Below, piece by piece: positions 10,217 through 23,400 of a stretch of DNA of 64,000 nt. This DNA is from Ianthella basta (taxonomy: Eukaryota; Porifera; Demospongiae; Verongiida; Ianthellidae). The stretch is from assembly GCA_964019415.1 (NCBI GenBank), contig OZ025871.1, forward strand, positions 3,297,629 through 3,361,628. The letters are read 5' to 3'. A program made the translations under genes and the position numbers. Below the pieces are notes generated by a model. That model made no database searches. It saw only the letters and a list, made by a program, of their open reading frames with translations, and was not told where the DNA came from. The stretch's first letter is position 1, and each line of letters opens with the position of its first letter.

Positions 10217-13200
10217 ATGGCAGCAGCCCAGGTGGAAGGGTTGACAGAGTACCTCAGTGTCAACTTGACGTACATTCTTGCAGTGCTAGCCGGTATTGCT
10301 GTCTTTGTGTGGTATCGGTGAGCAAGAAATCCTCTTCACCTCATGTGTAGACATGTGCTGTTTGTGTTATCATTTGGCAACACTTGCCCTTGTCTGCTCA
10401 AGGTATGGCTACCTTCCCTATCAGTACTTTAAGAACCTTGGCATTCCTGGACCAACACCTTTGCCGTTCATTGGTAATCTACATCAGGCTAAGGTATGAT
10501 GCTAAAGAAGTGTAAGAACGCAACATAGAGGTGATGAAAGAGATTGCTATGTATGTTATTTACATTATATGTGTTGATTAGTTCTTGACTGTTGTTGAAA
10601 TGTACATACTCTGTCAGTAGTGTGTTTGCATGCGGTCACGTGGGCAATAGTTGGAGGTTTGCGCAGGTTGGAGGTATGTGCGTAACACATATATTACTCT
10701 CCTATTGTATTATTGTAATGAGAACCTCTGATTGCTAAATGAGCAGAGGATATGCAATTACTTTCCTGACCACTTTGATACGATTTGATCTGCATGCTAT
10801 AGATTCTCCTCAGGAGTCTATGTTCTTTGCGCTGCATTTGTAGTTCGGCCTTGAGCAATAACTAAGTTAAACAACTGAGTCAACATGATTCAGAGTCTTT
10901 GGCAAACGTTACTACACTGCTTTAATTTGCATTTACAACTGTGCGTGTATAGCTTCCAACCACTTGTAGGGCATAGTTGCTACGTATACACCTAGTGGCA
11001 GATCCTTTGATGTACTCTTGACAAGTATGTTGTCGTGGTAATGTGCACATAAACAATGATTCTAAATCTCAGAGAAGCATTTCAATTGCTTAGCACTTGA
11101 TACTAAATCCCGTTGACATTTGTGGCAAGCAGAGTGCATGTGACAGTAATTCCAATATACATATATTGCAGGCAGAGTGTGCATGACAATATTGTATGGT
11201 TTGGAAATTGTATAACTCAGTGGTTGAAATATGGTTGTGATTGTGCACGTATGGTCGAATTTTGTAATCCCCCTGAATTTGATCGGTGATTTGCAATGAA
11301 GTATGTAATCATTCTGGAAAAATTGATTTATAACTGGGCAGCCTTTCAACCACTACTGATATGTGTAATCTGTGGCACTTAACTTCTGTCCTGTGGCAAA
11401 CACACTTTCTATCTGATGTTCCTATCAGCGCAGATATACTCTTTGAAAAAACGGGCATTTCCAATTCCATCCTTGCCTGTATCTATGTTTGTAATACACG
11501 CAAATACTCCAATGCCAGATTTGGTATGAGCAGGTTGACCCACCATTATTCACAGTGTTTCATGTGCATTCACCCTATCATATATTATATATGTACAGGA
11601 CCGTAGCACCCAGTTGGGCTGGACCGGTTTTGCTGCTGTAGCAATAATTCTAGCTAAATATTGAAGATATGCATTTTAAACACACTTTCAAATTGGGAAG
11701 GGATACTGGCCTAAAGTTAAACAACGTTCTTAAAGCAGAGTGGTCTTGTTACAGTGTTGCAGGACTTATTTTGAACAAGGAATAGCCAGATACTTAGTCC
11801 TCTAGCCAACCTTAACGGTGGCAGCCATTTTACAAATGTCGCATGACGTTTTTTGACGTTTTCTGATGCGTAAAATGGTGTGTTAATTGATCGCCATGCA
11901 AAACCAGACAGCACGTTAGCACTTCAGCCATGTACAGCGGATTTATGCAACCTTGCAACAGTTCCCACACCATGGGAAGTTGTTACCTAGGATACGGACT
12001 GGTACTGTAGTCACTTATTATATATCACCCTGTTCGTATCCTGGGTAACGACTACCCAGGTATGGGAACTGTTGCTAGGTTACATAAATCCGCTGTACAT
12101 GCATGTATGCACGCAGCATGGTGGTATATATTTGTACATGGGAACATGTACGTAGTTTGAATGGGCATATGCATGCAATAGGATAGTCACCTGTGGCAAC
12201 CCTTGTTATTGCACACTCACATGTACACTTGCACTATAATACGCAGGCGGAGAAACAGGGGATGGTAGCCAGACCGCAAGCGCGGCAAAATGTTGGCAGA
12301 TGTAGGGATGGTGAAAACGTATTCAAAGTCAGCGCATGTTAATGACCTGGGTTTTGCATGGACCAGCCCTCCTTGTTGCATGGATTGGCTGGCCCCTCTC
12401 CTTGCATGGACCGGCCCTCCTCCTGTTTTTGGAGGAAACATTTTTACACACCCTTTGCATTGATGGTGTCTTCTAGTCAAGAGAAGGAGAGATTTGTGCT
12501 GCCTAGCATGGGAGAGACAGCCAAAAAACACTAGATTTCCATTTTTAATGCGCTACCTTGTTATTTCAATGCACTGTATTACCTGTTACATGGCACTTGA
12601 TCGCCTTTCCTACTGTAAGTGCCTGTTGGTCTATGTTACATTTTTTCATACTCATTGGAGTGTTGATGGGCCTAGAATTGCTCCAAAAGTACTCACAGAA
12701 CATCTAAATTTCAAACCTTTTCCTGGGGGCATGTCCGCAGCCCCCCTAGTTTGCGTCACATCATCTATGGCCTGACCAATTTTTATCTTGGTGCTACGGC
12801 CATGATGTACATGTCCTTTGTTGTGCAATGATATTATGTGCACATATGATCTCCCATAAGCTGACTGACCATCCTTTCTGGTGTGCATATCTGTATTCTT
12901 GCAGAGTGAGTTGTTTGATTTCAAAGAGCTGTGCAACAAGTATGGAGACACCTGTGGGTGGGTGGACTGCAGTGGATGAGTACTGGCATAGTGTGCTTAC
13001 CAATCAAAAGCTTCTTACAGCCCTCTGTATCTGTATACTGTGTGCATCATATTCACTGCTTTCAATTGTGACACTAGGTTCTACATTGGCCACACTCCTG
13101 TTCTGGTGGTAGGCAACCCAGAGATGGTGGTAGAGATCACCATCAAACAGTCAGCAAACTTCGTGAACAGATCAGTGGGTGTAATGCATACAAGTAACTC

Positions 13201-16200
13201 AATGAGTCATAATTATGCGAACAAGCAAATCTGGATCCAGTTTTACAGAATTATGTATGTATATATGTAAAACAGTGAATGTATTAATTTTACTTTTGTT
13301 TACATAGACCTTGGCTGTAAGTTACTGCAGTGTACATACACCATTTGTACCTCTCTAAACAGAAATGTCCTGGAGTATTTGGTGGATATCAGTTTGGCGT
13401 AAGGTATGAGTCAATATTCTCCCAACGTGGGGAAGAATGGAGAAAGTCACGTCAGCACATCAGCCCAGTATTCAGTGCCTATAAGCTGAAAGTGGTATGG
13501 ACACATACATGAGTGCTTACAACTCACAGACAACTGCGTGACTGATTAGCACTTCACTTTGTCTCAAGCTATAGCCTCTATTTTGTTAGACACAATATTA
13601 AATGACTGGAAGTGGGTCTAGCTGGGCTACACCTGACTACACTTCACTCAGTCTACATGCTTTAGTGACTTGTTTTCTTGTACATCAGCTTGAACCTCAG
13701 GTTCAGGAGAGCATCCAGAGGCTGGCAGAGAGGATAGACAAAGCCAAGGGGGACACTGTGGATGTTTTGAGGTACTGTTTGTGCTTGTTCTGCTAGTCTA
13801 GTCATGGACATGTACAACTGTGATTGCCACTGAGCAAGAAATATCTATTTGTCAGATTTGCCAAATGCATCTTTTCCTGTGTTATTTGTAAGTAGAATTT
13901 CAGTTGTAGAAGCAATTACCTTAATTGTTTCCACTGATCCAGTTCAGTTAGAAATTGGCTCAGGAATAGTTAGAGAGTTGAGTCAAATGGAATCAAACCA
14001 AACTGAATTGTGCTGTGCCAAGACTACCAGCCTAACTGAACCAGTTCAGCTCAATTTGGTTCAATTGTTCAGCCAATGTGAATAGCTGCTCTAACGTTTC
14101 AAAATCCACCAATGGACAAGTGAAGTATGCAAGTTGTTATAAAAGCTGGCCCAGATTGCGAGCACTTTAATTCAGGTTGGTTTGTAAACATAGGTGGACA
14201 GCAACTGGATGGTCAAAGACGAGCACTGCGTGGTTCAACGATGTTTGTGCTGGTGAAGAACTCAGGCCCTTCTGGAAACTTTGTCCATGGGGGGGGGCAA
14301 CTGCCACATCACACCAGAGAGAAGGAGAACTGTGTTTCACTCCTCAGCCTTCGTCCTTTATGACTATAATGATATTCTTATGATTATCATTGATTGTGTC
14401 AAAACCAGCAATCATGCAGTGGTTAGCACTTGCAAGTATAAGCGAGGCCCAAACCATTCCAGCTATATATATTCCTACATATGCCTATTTCCTTACAATT
14501 CTTTCTCAAATTTATTTGTCTAGATGGTACCGGGAACTCACTTCTGAGGTTGTTCTATCTACTGTACTTGGACACCGAGTGAAGGTGCAGCAAGGAGACG
14601 GAACTAAACTGTATAATCACTTTGATTCAGCATTGCAAATATTAACTCGATCCCGTGGACACCTTCCATTTTTCCTCAGCAGTGGTGGTACGTATATGAC
14701 TGGCACTATCCACTAGCTCCGCCATGCAGATTGCGAGGTTTTAGTGTGTAGCTAATTTTTGCTGTTCTATTGAAGATACATAGAGTCTTTGAGTTTATCA
14801 TAGACTAAGTCAAATCATCAGCTTTGTAACCTATTTTGCTGTAGCTGCAATGTCCTGGATAGCTGAGTACCTGCTGGTCCCATTGGTCATGAATCGCTTT
14901 ACTGCTTTTGGAAGGGCCCTGATTGGTGTTGCAGAATCCATACGTACACTAATTTCAGATGAAGAAGCTGCACAACCAAGTGGACCACAGGCGCAGCTGA
15001 AGGTTATGTACCGTTCTTGTAGTAACAAAGGCTTAGTTAACTGACAAGCCTAGAACATAGACACAAATCTTATAAGCAAATGTTTCCACATGCACTTGTC
15101 GTGTTTGCTTCTATCTTACATCTGATAGAACAAGAACATACTTGAACAAATGGCTGATGCTAGTAGAGCTGCCAATCTGGACTCCTTCCAAGCTGGTCAC
15201 GTTGCTGCCAATGCTTATCTCCTGATGCTGGCTGGTCATGAGACCACTGCCAGTGCTCTGTCTTACATCTCCTACCTGTTGGCACTGCACCCTGAAGTAC
15301 AGGAGAGGTTGGCAGAGGAGATAGACGACTACCTTCAGGAACATCCGGTGAGATAAATGCTGTCTGCAATTGCAAGCTTGAACTTGCACAGATCTGAAGC
15401 AATAGAATTGTTTATGTCCTGAACTTGTTTCAGCTTAAGTGGAGCTAGTAAACCTGCAATCTTAACAAAATGTAATTTTGAGCTTCACTGTTCCTGCATG
15501 ATTACTGACAGGATTAATGATCAACACTCTTTTGGGAACCCATTTAACTTTAGTCCTCTATTGCTGAATGATGGCTGATGAAGTTTATATGACATAAGAA
15601 GGTGTCTTGCATTCAACACCTTAGACTGTGTGTTTTTAGGTCATTTCTGGCTAAGTGTGCTGCAAAGCTCCACAAAAGAACCCTGCACTGGTGCTCCTCT
15701 ATTGCAGCGCAATAGCACAAGAAGGAGTTTGTGTTCAACCAAAACATGATCTTTACCCTATCTCTCATATTAGGTATTGCAGTGGCCATAAAAGAAGTAA
15801 GAACTCAGATGTAATGACTTTAAACCACATTTTGGCTAGACCATGTTACTCTTGCACCACCTCTCTGTATTCCTACCGCATTTGGCAGCCTTCTATCAAA
15901 AACTGACAGAGTGTTGCATTATAATGCAATTGAGGTCTTTATAGCCATCCTGCAATCTGATTGGAGTGTACCATGCACAAGTCATTGTATGCAGTGGTAC
16001 CCAACCCTTCCCCCTTGTGAGGAGGGGTAAAGTGGCCCTTGATTAGTAGAATTCTTCATACAAACTGATGCACACCTTGTCTATAGCTGCAAATGAATGC
16101 ACTAATACCATTTGGCTTGATTTCACTGCACACAGGATGACTCTTTGTATGATGCTGCTCAGAAGATAGAGTACCTTGATATGGTGTGGCAGGAAACCCT

Positions 16201-16599
16201 TCGTATGTATGCTCCTGCAGGATTGTGAGTTTACAACATATTTACTTCTAGCAACTACCTTGATTTTGATGATTATTTCTTTGCCACTTTCATACACTCT
16301 AACACCTCAGAACAAGTATGCTCACTGATGTGCATTGCATTCAAGTGCACTATTACTATCTTCCAAAATATACGAATTTGAATTCTCAGACTGACTCTTA
16401 CTAACACACATGCTCAATACAGGATGGTACGCACATGCAACAAAGACACTGTGGTCAATGGAGTGCCAATAAAGGAAGGCTGCCTTGTTGCCATTCCTCA
16501 GTATTACTTGCACTACAGAGAGGACTACTGGACTGACCCAGAGGTCTTCAACCCTGAGAGGTAAGACATGCACACACGCGTGCGCGCGCACACACACAC

Positions 16600-16649
<50 letters not shown>

Positions 16650-17500
16650 CACCTACACACATAGTGGTTCCTTCTCCTTTGCTGTAGATTCAGCAAGTCC
16701 CAGAAGTCCTCCATTCACCCTGGTGCTTTCATCCCATTTGGGAGTGGGCCTAGATACTGTGTTGGCATGCGGTTGGCAGCTATGGAGGCCAAAATGGCAC
16801 TTATTGAGATGCTGAGCAAATTCAGGATTGTTAAGACGCCAGAGACTAAGGTAAATCACAGAGATGTACGTACCTACAGGGAAGTAATTGTATAATATTA
16901 TTGAGACACATACACAATCATGCATGCATTTACACACAAATTCATGAACTAAGTAGTAATAGGATGTCACACTCGTCGTGTCTATTTAGGGATATGCCTG
17001 ATGAAAATGGGCTACTCCTCTGTTAATGTATTGGTATACTTCAGTGAAGTTAGCCAAACAGTGGTAAAGAAAGCAATTGAAAGCCATGGATAGGCTTCTT
17101 CTGGCATATTGAAGACAGCAGTGAACCCCTAAGCCATACTGACCGGAGTGCACTGAACAGAAAGTGTGTGTACACAATAAAGTATTTAATTTCTGTGCCA
17201 GCTGCCATCTTTGTGTGGTTGCTCATGAATAAAAATTTTATTCATGGACACTCCTAATATTCTCAGATTCTCTACATACCAAGCATTACCACTTGCAGCA
17301 TATGTAATGGGTAGCTATAGAATATATGTGCATTCCTGTTGGTATGCTGCAGGTACTAACAGTATGGTACTATTACAGAAGGTTGTCACAGTGGTGTCTG
17401 TTGCACTCTCCAATCATCACAGGTCCCACTTCAGCTGGAAGCAGGCAATACAATGTGCCTTAAGGATACCATTTACCTGTGCTTTGAAGAAAGACAGTGA
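10217..17500 (+). CDS. Cytochrome P450, CYP3-like (clan 3), gene A
   Basis: Thirteen exons: 10217-10317, 10403-10493, 12905-12957, 13078-13174, 13363-13494, 13689-13771, 14524-14687, 14845-15002, 15129-15347, 16136-16224, 16423-16560, 16688-16850 and 17423-17500. All have GT-AG borders and matching phases, giving 521 aa. An N-terminal membrane anchor (about residues 17-33) is followed by a proline-rich hinge (GIPGPTPLPFIG). The I-helix has AGHETT (about 328-333), the K-helix ETLR (386-389), then NPERF, and the haem loop FGSGPRYCVG with Cys about 466. The sequence from YLDMV through FGSGPR resembles CYP3A/thromboxane-synthase P450s. Expected role: NADPH-P450-reductase-dependent oxidation at the ER membrane; the substrate is unknown. 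The length is typical for the family and no defect was found. Confidence 0.9.
11929..12101. mobile_element. 173-bp foldback (MITE-like) element
   Basis: The ends CATGTACAGCGG and CCGCTGTACATG are inverted, and similarity between the arms continues for about 65 bases with mismatches (CAACAGTTCCCA, GGATACG). The centre is AT-rich. An orthologous copy sits at 22199-22371, so it predates the P450 duplication. Confidence 0.65.
12235..12480. repeat. Dispersed repeat (copy in intron 2 of gene A)
   Basis: The stretch containing CAAAATGTTGGCAGAT, repeated TGCATGGACCGGCCCTCC units and GGAGGAAACATTTTTACAC recurs at 22505-22740 and, diverged, at 56690-56950. The inner TGCATGGACC units repeat in tandem about three times. 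Function and class are unknown. Confidence 0.6.
16571..16647 (+). repeat. (CA)n tract in intron 11 of gene A
   Basis: Dinucleotide run starting about 10 bases after the exon 11 donor. The same intron has a CA tract in all four P450 copies. Confidence 0.9.
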
Positions 17501-17859
17501 TACAATTTACAGTATACGTATAACAGAGTGCAAAATATACTGGAAGAGTAGTCTACATTGTATTATAAACATATGCATCCCATGATCACATGCGTTATAA
17601 AGCCATACCGTGCACATATCATGTCTGGTACACATGTGATCACAGTCATAATCTCAGGCTGTTTAGTCTGAAGTCCATGGTCATGGTTGTCAGTTGTTGC
17701 AAATCTGTGTACACAACACATCCTGATGCTCTATGGCAAGCCATAGCCCTAAACCAGCAAGTTCCTTGCAATGTATGCATGCAGACAGACGTACATGTAC
17801 AGGGTCTGTAATATGCAGTGGCTGATGTGAATCCTACTGACCATAGCTCCTAGGACTTA

Positions 17860-18345
17860 AATACTGGAGTATGGCAGGGGAAATTGGATGAAAAGCATTG
17901 GCAGGTGTGTTGGTGAATTTGGGTTGCAGCACTTAGTGGTGGTTTGATCAGGGAGTTATTGTAGGCAGATGTGATGGATATGTTGCTAAGTGTTGCTAGG
18001 AGGAATGCAACACGTGAATGAAGGAAGGAGATGCATGAGAAGCCAAAGTTGTACATCAATATAGCTGATCGTAGAGTGTGAAGTTAAGTCAAGTCATGCA
18101 TTTTTGAAGTTAAAGGTTGAAAGGAGGACGATGCTGAAATTGAGGGATACAGCAGCCTTTCATATTGAGATGAGAAGGTGGCATGGGGCGAAGAGGGAGG
18201 AGAGGGTGTGCAGTGAGTATGACAGTGGGGAGGTTGAGGGATGTGTACCATTGCTATTGCAGTGCATGCTCTGCATGGGATCACCTCATACGTACAGCCT
18301 ATTCTAATTCTGGTAGCCTTGAATGAAGTGAAGGCAGACTTCGCA
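17860..18345 (+). mobile_element. LINE C-terminal relic, unit A
   Basis: Conceptual translation gives RWHGAKREERVC followed by an acidic stretch, EVEG and LLLQC. This is the cysteine-bearing tail typical of LINE reverse transcriptases after the RT domain. The frame is broken several times. Unit B has the same relic at 31300-31770, so it was present before the duplication. Confidence 0.6.
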
Positions 18346-20154
18346 GTAAAGAGTGATGGAGGTTTATATAGCAGCCCTGGTACTATCATTTGCCTATAAG
18401 AACTAATATATATATTCCGTCTATCACTAACTCTAGGTGGTCAGCTAGGTTCTATTAGCCTCTACGAGTTGTACATGATAGCCAGGAAAGTGTCACACTT
18501 TCGAATTCATTTATGACCCAGTTTCTTTGACCTACGTATGTTAAGCTCCATTTTATGTAGATTGAGCTCCACCTTTTTACCATCATGGTGGCATGTATGT
18601 CCAGTGGTACATTGGATCATATGTCCACAGGTAACAGATTCTTGAACAGGGCAGAACTGCTAATGATCAATCAAATGCAGGATGTTTCGACCCAGGTGTC
18701 TTTGTCAACTGCATATAATAGAGCTGTGAACCTCTACAGCATCATTGAATCATTGTAGTGTTTTTCATAGTACCATTCGGTATGGTACACTCTGATAATT
18801 GAATTTGATTTGGATACATGAGCTCCCAAGTGCCTTCAATGACATCGGTGGGAAGAGGAAGTGGGTGCAGTCAGCAGGTGTATGAGCCGGCACTGCATAA
18901 GTGCAATTTATGCTGCTCTAGCAGGAATGGAGCATGTGGCTGCAGAGAGAGGATCTAAGGGTGCATGGAGGGGAAGGGGAAGGTGTAGCTATGAGGTCAC
19001 TAATAGTACTGATCACTGAGCGTTAAGCAGTCAGCTCCAGTTGAGCAATGAGGACTAGGAATAGAGTACATGCTAGATCTAGAGGTCTAGAGTGCTGAGA
19101 AACGGGCCGGGCATGCATAATAATAATGTGTTGTGCAAAGATACACATAATTTGTTGGTGTGCATGCACGTACAATCTAGTGCTGTAACTATGACCGAGC
19201 CCTCAGCCCTTGGGCATATCAACGTACACCAAGGAGATCAACTGACTTCAACGGACAAGAATATATTATGGCATAATGACGTCACCGGAAGCATTCTGTG
19301 ACAACCCGACATTTTTAGGCTAGCTTCGGTTGCCTCTTCTAAAACGCAGCCTTGGGCACACTCTATAACAACGAAGTAGCCTCGCAATTGGCACACGCTA
19401 TAACAACTTAGTTTCGGGTCATCTGTAAAGTTTGGGTTAGGTTTGTATTCGTCATAATCCTACTAGTGTTCCATCCCACTCTGGTCACTATGTTCATAGG
19501 TTGCTTCCAGTGACATCATTATACCATGCACATCATATGAACTAATGCACATAACTATTATTATACTTGTTGTATGGTAATATTCAATTATTTGAAGCAG
19601 ATACACTATGCTGACACACCTCCAGCCAACCATTCAGTGTCTATTTATGGTGCAAACAAGAAACACAAGTTAAATAGGTATAGCTACAAGAGTTAAAACA
19701 GCCCAGTATGACAAGCTACTAAGGAACATGTAGCTAACTATATAATCATATCAATACTGAGCAATAAAAGCTAGCTAGCAATATAGATTAGAAGAATACA
19801 GTTCCTGTGCTTACTATTTAAGGATATTCCCGATAAGCGCCCTGGGGGCGTTATCACAAATACGTATCGACCTCCCTGTATAATACTAGTCTCGAACCCA
19901 GACCCATTCCGCCAATTTATTATTGGGAGGGGCCCCTCCCAATAATAAATTGGCGGAATGGGTCTGGGTTCGAGACTAGTATAATACGAGGTGAAGCTAC
20001 TAGTGAGAACTTCAATCGTTCTTTGCTTAAACCCCAGAGTGGCGCATGTGAGGCCTTTTCAGAACGAACTGATAAGGTAAAACACAGCGAACGTACTAAC
20101 CTTATACTAGCAACCTGCTGATCATGCGTACAGTCTAGAGAAGGTTTTCAGTGT
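18346..20154. other. Spacer between P450 units
   Basis: No gene was found. It contains the 110-bp palindrome at 19878-19987 and, near 18686-18722 on the minus strand, AAAGACACCTGGGTCGAAAC, which resembles the hairpin core in the 9253-9466 insertion. Confidence 0.5.
19878..19987. repeat. 110-bp loopless palindrome
   Basis: Arms 19878-19932 and 19933-19987 are inverted copies with one mismatch in 55 and no spacer, meeting at GGGGCCCC. The ends include ACTAGTCTCGAACC and GGTTCGAGACTAGT. It contains no gene and could form a cruciform. It may be a foldback element or a sequencing/assembly fold-back. Confidence 0.8.
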
Positions 20155-20404
20155 GAAATCGGGGATGTGCGATAGGAAGTGGCTCATCCATAGGGTGCAC
20201 ACTGCACCATAGATAGACTATTGTTCATAAATTGAGATCCAGGGATGAGGATGATGTGATGGTGTTTCCATACAATGAATAAGCCTATGATATGTAGTAA
20301 TTGGATGGTAACCTGTCTGAGAACTACACTGTACTGTCTGAAGCAAATTTGGTACACTCTGGTATTGCATGTACTTACGTATTAAATTAGTGCAGTGCAC
20401 TGTT

Positions 20405-20414
20405 TTATATTAAG
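20405..20414 (+). promoter_or_regulatory. Altered TATA box of P450 gene B
   Basis: TTATATTAAG occupies the place of TTATATAAAG in gene A, about 80 bases before the start codon. The A-to-T change weakens the TATA consensus. Confidence 0.4.
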
Positions 20415-20490
20415 AGAGTGTGTTTAGCACTTTGCTGCATTAAGACGTGCCTGTTTACTATACCTACATGTATAGAGACTCTGAGTGATT

Positions 20491-23400
20491 ATGGCAGCAG
20501 CCCAGGTGGAAGGGTTGACCGAGTACCTCAGTGTCAACTTGATGTACATTCTTGCAGTGCTAGCCGGCATTGCTGTCTTTGTGTGGTATCGGTGAGCAAG
20601 AAATCCTCTTAACCTCATGTACACATGCTCAAACATGGGACATACACTGTTTGTGACATTATTGTGCAACACTTACCCTTGTCTCTGCTCAAGGTATGGC
20701 TACCTTCCCTATCAGTACTTTAAGAACCTTGGCATTCCTGGACCAACACCATTGCCATTCATTGGTAATCTACATCAGGCTAAGGTATGTATGTGAGGGT
20801 GAGTGTGTAGAGCTTTTAAAAATTTAGTTTGATTATCACCATGGTGATCAATTCAACATAGAGGCAATGAAAGCGGTTGCTATGTATGTTATTTCCATTA
20901 TATGTGTTGATTCGTTCTTGACTGTTGTTGAAATGTACATACTCTGTCAGTAGTGTATTTGCATGCATATATTACTCTCCTATTGTATTATTGTAATGAG
21001 AACCTCTGATTGCTAAATGAGCAGAGGATATACAATTACTTTCCTGACCTACTTTGACACGACTTGATCTGCATGCTATGGATTCTCCTCAGGAGTCTAT
21101 GTTCTTTGCGCTGCATTTGTAGTTCTGCCTTGAGCAATAACTAAGTTAAACAACTGAGTCAACATGATTCAGAGTCTTTGGCAACCATTACTACACTGCT
21201 TTTGCATTTACAACTGTGTGTGTATAGCTTCCAACCACTTGTAGGGCATAGTTGCTCCGTATGCACCTAGTGCGTGAACATTTGATGTACTCTTGACAAG
21301 TATGTCATTGTGGCAATGTGCATGTAAACGATGATTCTAAATCTCAGAGAAGCATTTCAATTGCTTAGTGCTTGATACTAAATCCCGTTGACATATGTGG
21401 CAAGCAGAGTGCATGTGACTGTAATTGCCGTATACGTTTATTGCAGGCAGAGTGTGCATGACAATATTGTATGGTTAGGAAATTGTATAACTCAGTGGTC
21501 GAAATATGGTTGTGACTGTGCACATATGGTTGAATTTTGTAATCCCCCTGAATTTGATCGGTGATTTGCAATGAATTATGTAATCATTCTGGAAAAATTG
21601 ATTTATAACTGGACAGCCTTTCAACCACTACTGATTTGTGTAATCTGTGGCACTTAACTTCTGTCCTGTGGCAAACACACTTTCTATCTGATGTTCCTAT
21701 CAGCGCAGATATACTCTTCGAAAAAACGGGCATTTCCAATTCCATCCTTGCCTGTATCTATGTTTGTAATACACGCAAATACTCCAATGCCAGATTTGGT
21801 ATGAGCAGGTTGACCCACCATTATTCACAGTGTTTCTATGTGCATTCACCCTACCATATATATATGTACAGGGCCGTAGCACCCAGTCGGGCCGGTCCGG
21901 TTTTGCTGCTGAAACAATAATTCTAGCTAAATATTGAAGATATGCATTTTAAACACACTTTCAAATTGAGAAGGGGGTACTGGCCTAAGGTTAAACAACG
22001 TTCTTAAAGCAGAGTGGTCTTGTTACAGTGTTGCAGGACTTAGTTTGAACAAGGAATAGCCAGATACTTAGTCCTCTAACCAACCTTAACGGTGGCAGCC
22101 ATTTTACGGATGTCACATGACGTTTTTTGACGATTTCTGATGCGCAAAATGGTGTGTTAATCGATCGCCATGCAAAACCAGCACGGTAGCACTTCAGCCA
22201 TGTACAGCGGATTTAGGCAACCTTGCAACAGTTCCCACACCATGGGCAGTTGTTACCTAGCATACGGACTGGTACTGTAGTCACTTATTATATATCACCC
22301 TGTTCGTATCCTAGGTAACGACTACCCAGGTATGGGAACTGTTGCTAGGTTGCATAAATCCGCTGTACATGCATGTATGCACGCAGCATGGTGGTATATA
22401 TTTGTACATGGGAACATGTACATAGCTTGAATGGGCATATGCATGTAATAGGATAGTCACCTGGGGCAACCCTTGTTATTGCACACTCACATGTACACTT
22501 GCACTATAATACGCAGGCGGAGAAACAGGGGATGGTAGCCAGACCGCAAGCGCGGCAAAATGTTGGCAGATGTAGGGATGGTGAAAACGTATTCAAAGTC
22601 AGCGCATGTTAATGACCTGGGTTTTGCATGAACCAGCCCTCTTTGTTGCATGGAACAGCTGGCCCCCCTCTTTGCATGGACTGGCCCTCTTCCTGTTTTT
22701 GGAGGAAACATTTTTACACACCCTTTGCATTGATTGTGTCTTCTAGTCAAGGGAATGAGAGATTTGTGCTGCCTAGCATCGGGAGAGACAGCCAAAAAAA
22801 ACACTAGATTTCCATTTTTAATGCGCTATCTTGTTATTTCAATGCACTGTATTACCTGTTACATGGCACTTGATCGCCTTTCCTGCTGTAAGTGCCTATT
22901 GGTCTATGTTACATTTTTTCATACTCATTGGAGTTGATGGGCCTAGAATTGCTCCAAAAGTACTCACAGAACATCTAAATTCAAAACTTTCCCTGGGGGG
23001 CATGTCCGCAGCCCCCTAGTTTGCGTCACGTCATCTATGGCCTGACCGGTTTTTATCTTGGTGCTACGGCCCTGACGTACATGTCCTTTGTTGTGCAATG
23101 ATATCATGTGCACATATGATCTCCCATAAGCTGACTGACCATCCTTTCTGGTGTGCATATCTGTATTCTTGCAGAGTGAGTTGTTTGATTTCAGAGAGCT
23201 GTGCAACAAGTATGGAGACACCTGTGGGTGGGTGGACTGCAGTGGATGAGTACTGGCATAGTGTGCTTACCAACCAAAAGCTTCTTACAGCCCTCTGTAT
23301 CTGTATACTGTGTGCATCATATTCACTGCTTTCAATTGTGACACTAGGTTCTACATTGGCCACACTCCTGTTCTGGTGGTAGGCAACCCAGAGATGGTGG

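Larger units (their letters stand above)
11597..12812. mobile_element. Possible non-autonomous TIR element in intron 2 of gene A
   Basis: The left end GGACCGTAGCACC (about 11600) and right end GGTGCTACGGCC (about 12793-12804) are inverted to each other, flanked by GTACA on one side and TGTAC on the other. The matching positions of unit B (about 21868-23080) have cleaner ends (GGGCCGTAGCACC). No transposase frame is inside. A smaller foldback element and a dispersed repeat lie within. Confidence 0.4.
9870..18345 (+). repeat. Tandem segmental duplication, unit A (P450 gene A)
   Basis: About 8.5 kb that is collinear with 20155-31780 over promoter, all 13 exons, all introns and the 3' LINE relic. 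Differences are the LINE in intron 9 of unit B, about 230 bases in intron 6 present only here (about 14115-14340), and scattered small changes. The two units are head to tail. Confidence 0.85.
21868..23080. mobile_element. Possible non-autonomous TIR element in intron 2 of gene B
   Basis: Counterpart of 11597-12812, with ends GGGCCGTAGCACC and GGTGCTACGGCCC. Contains the 173-bp foldback element at 22199-22371 and the dispersed repeat at 22505-22740. Confidence 0.4.
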
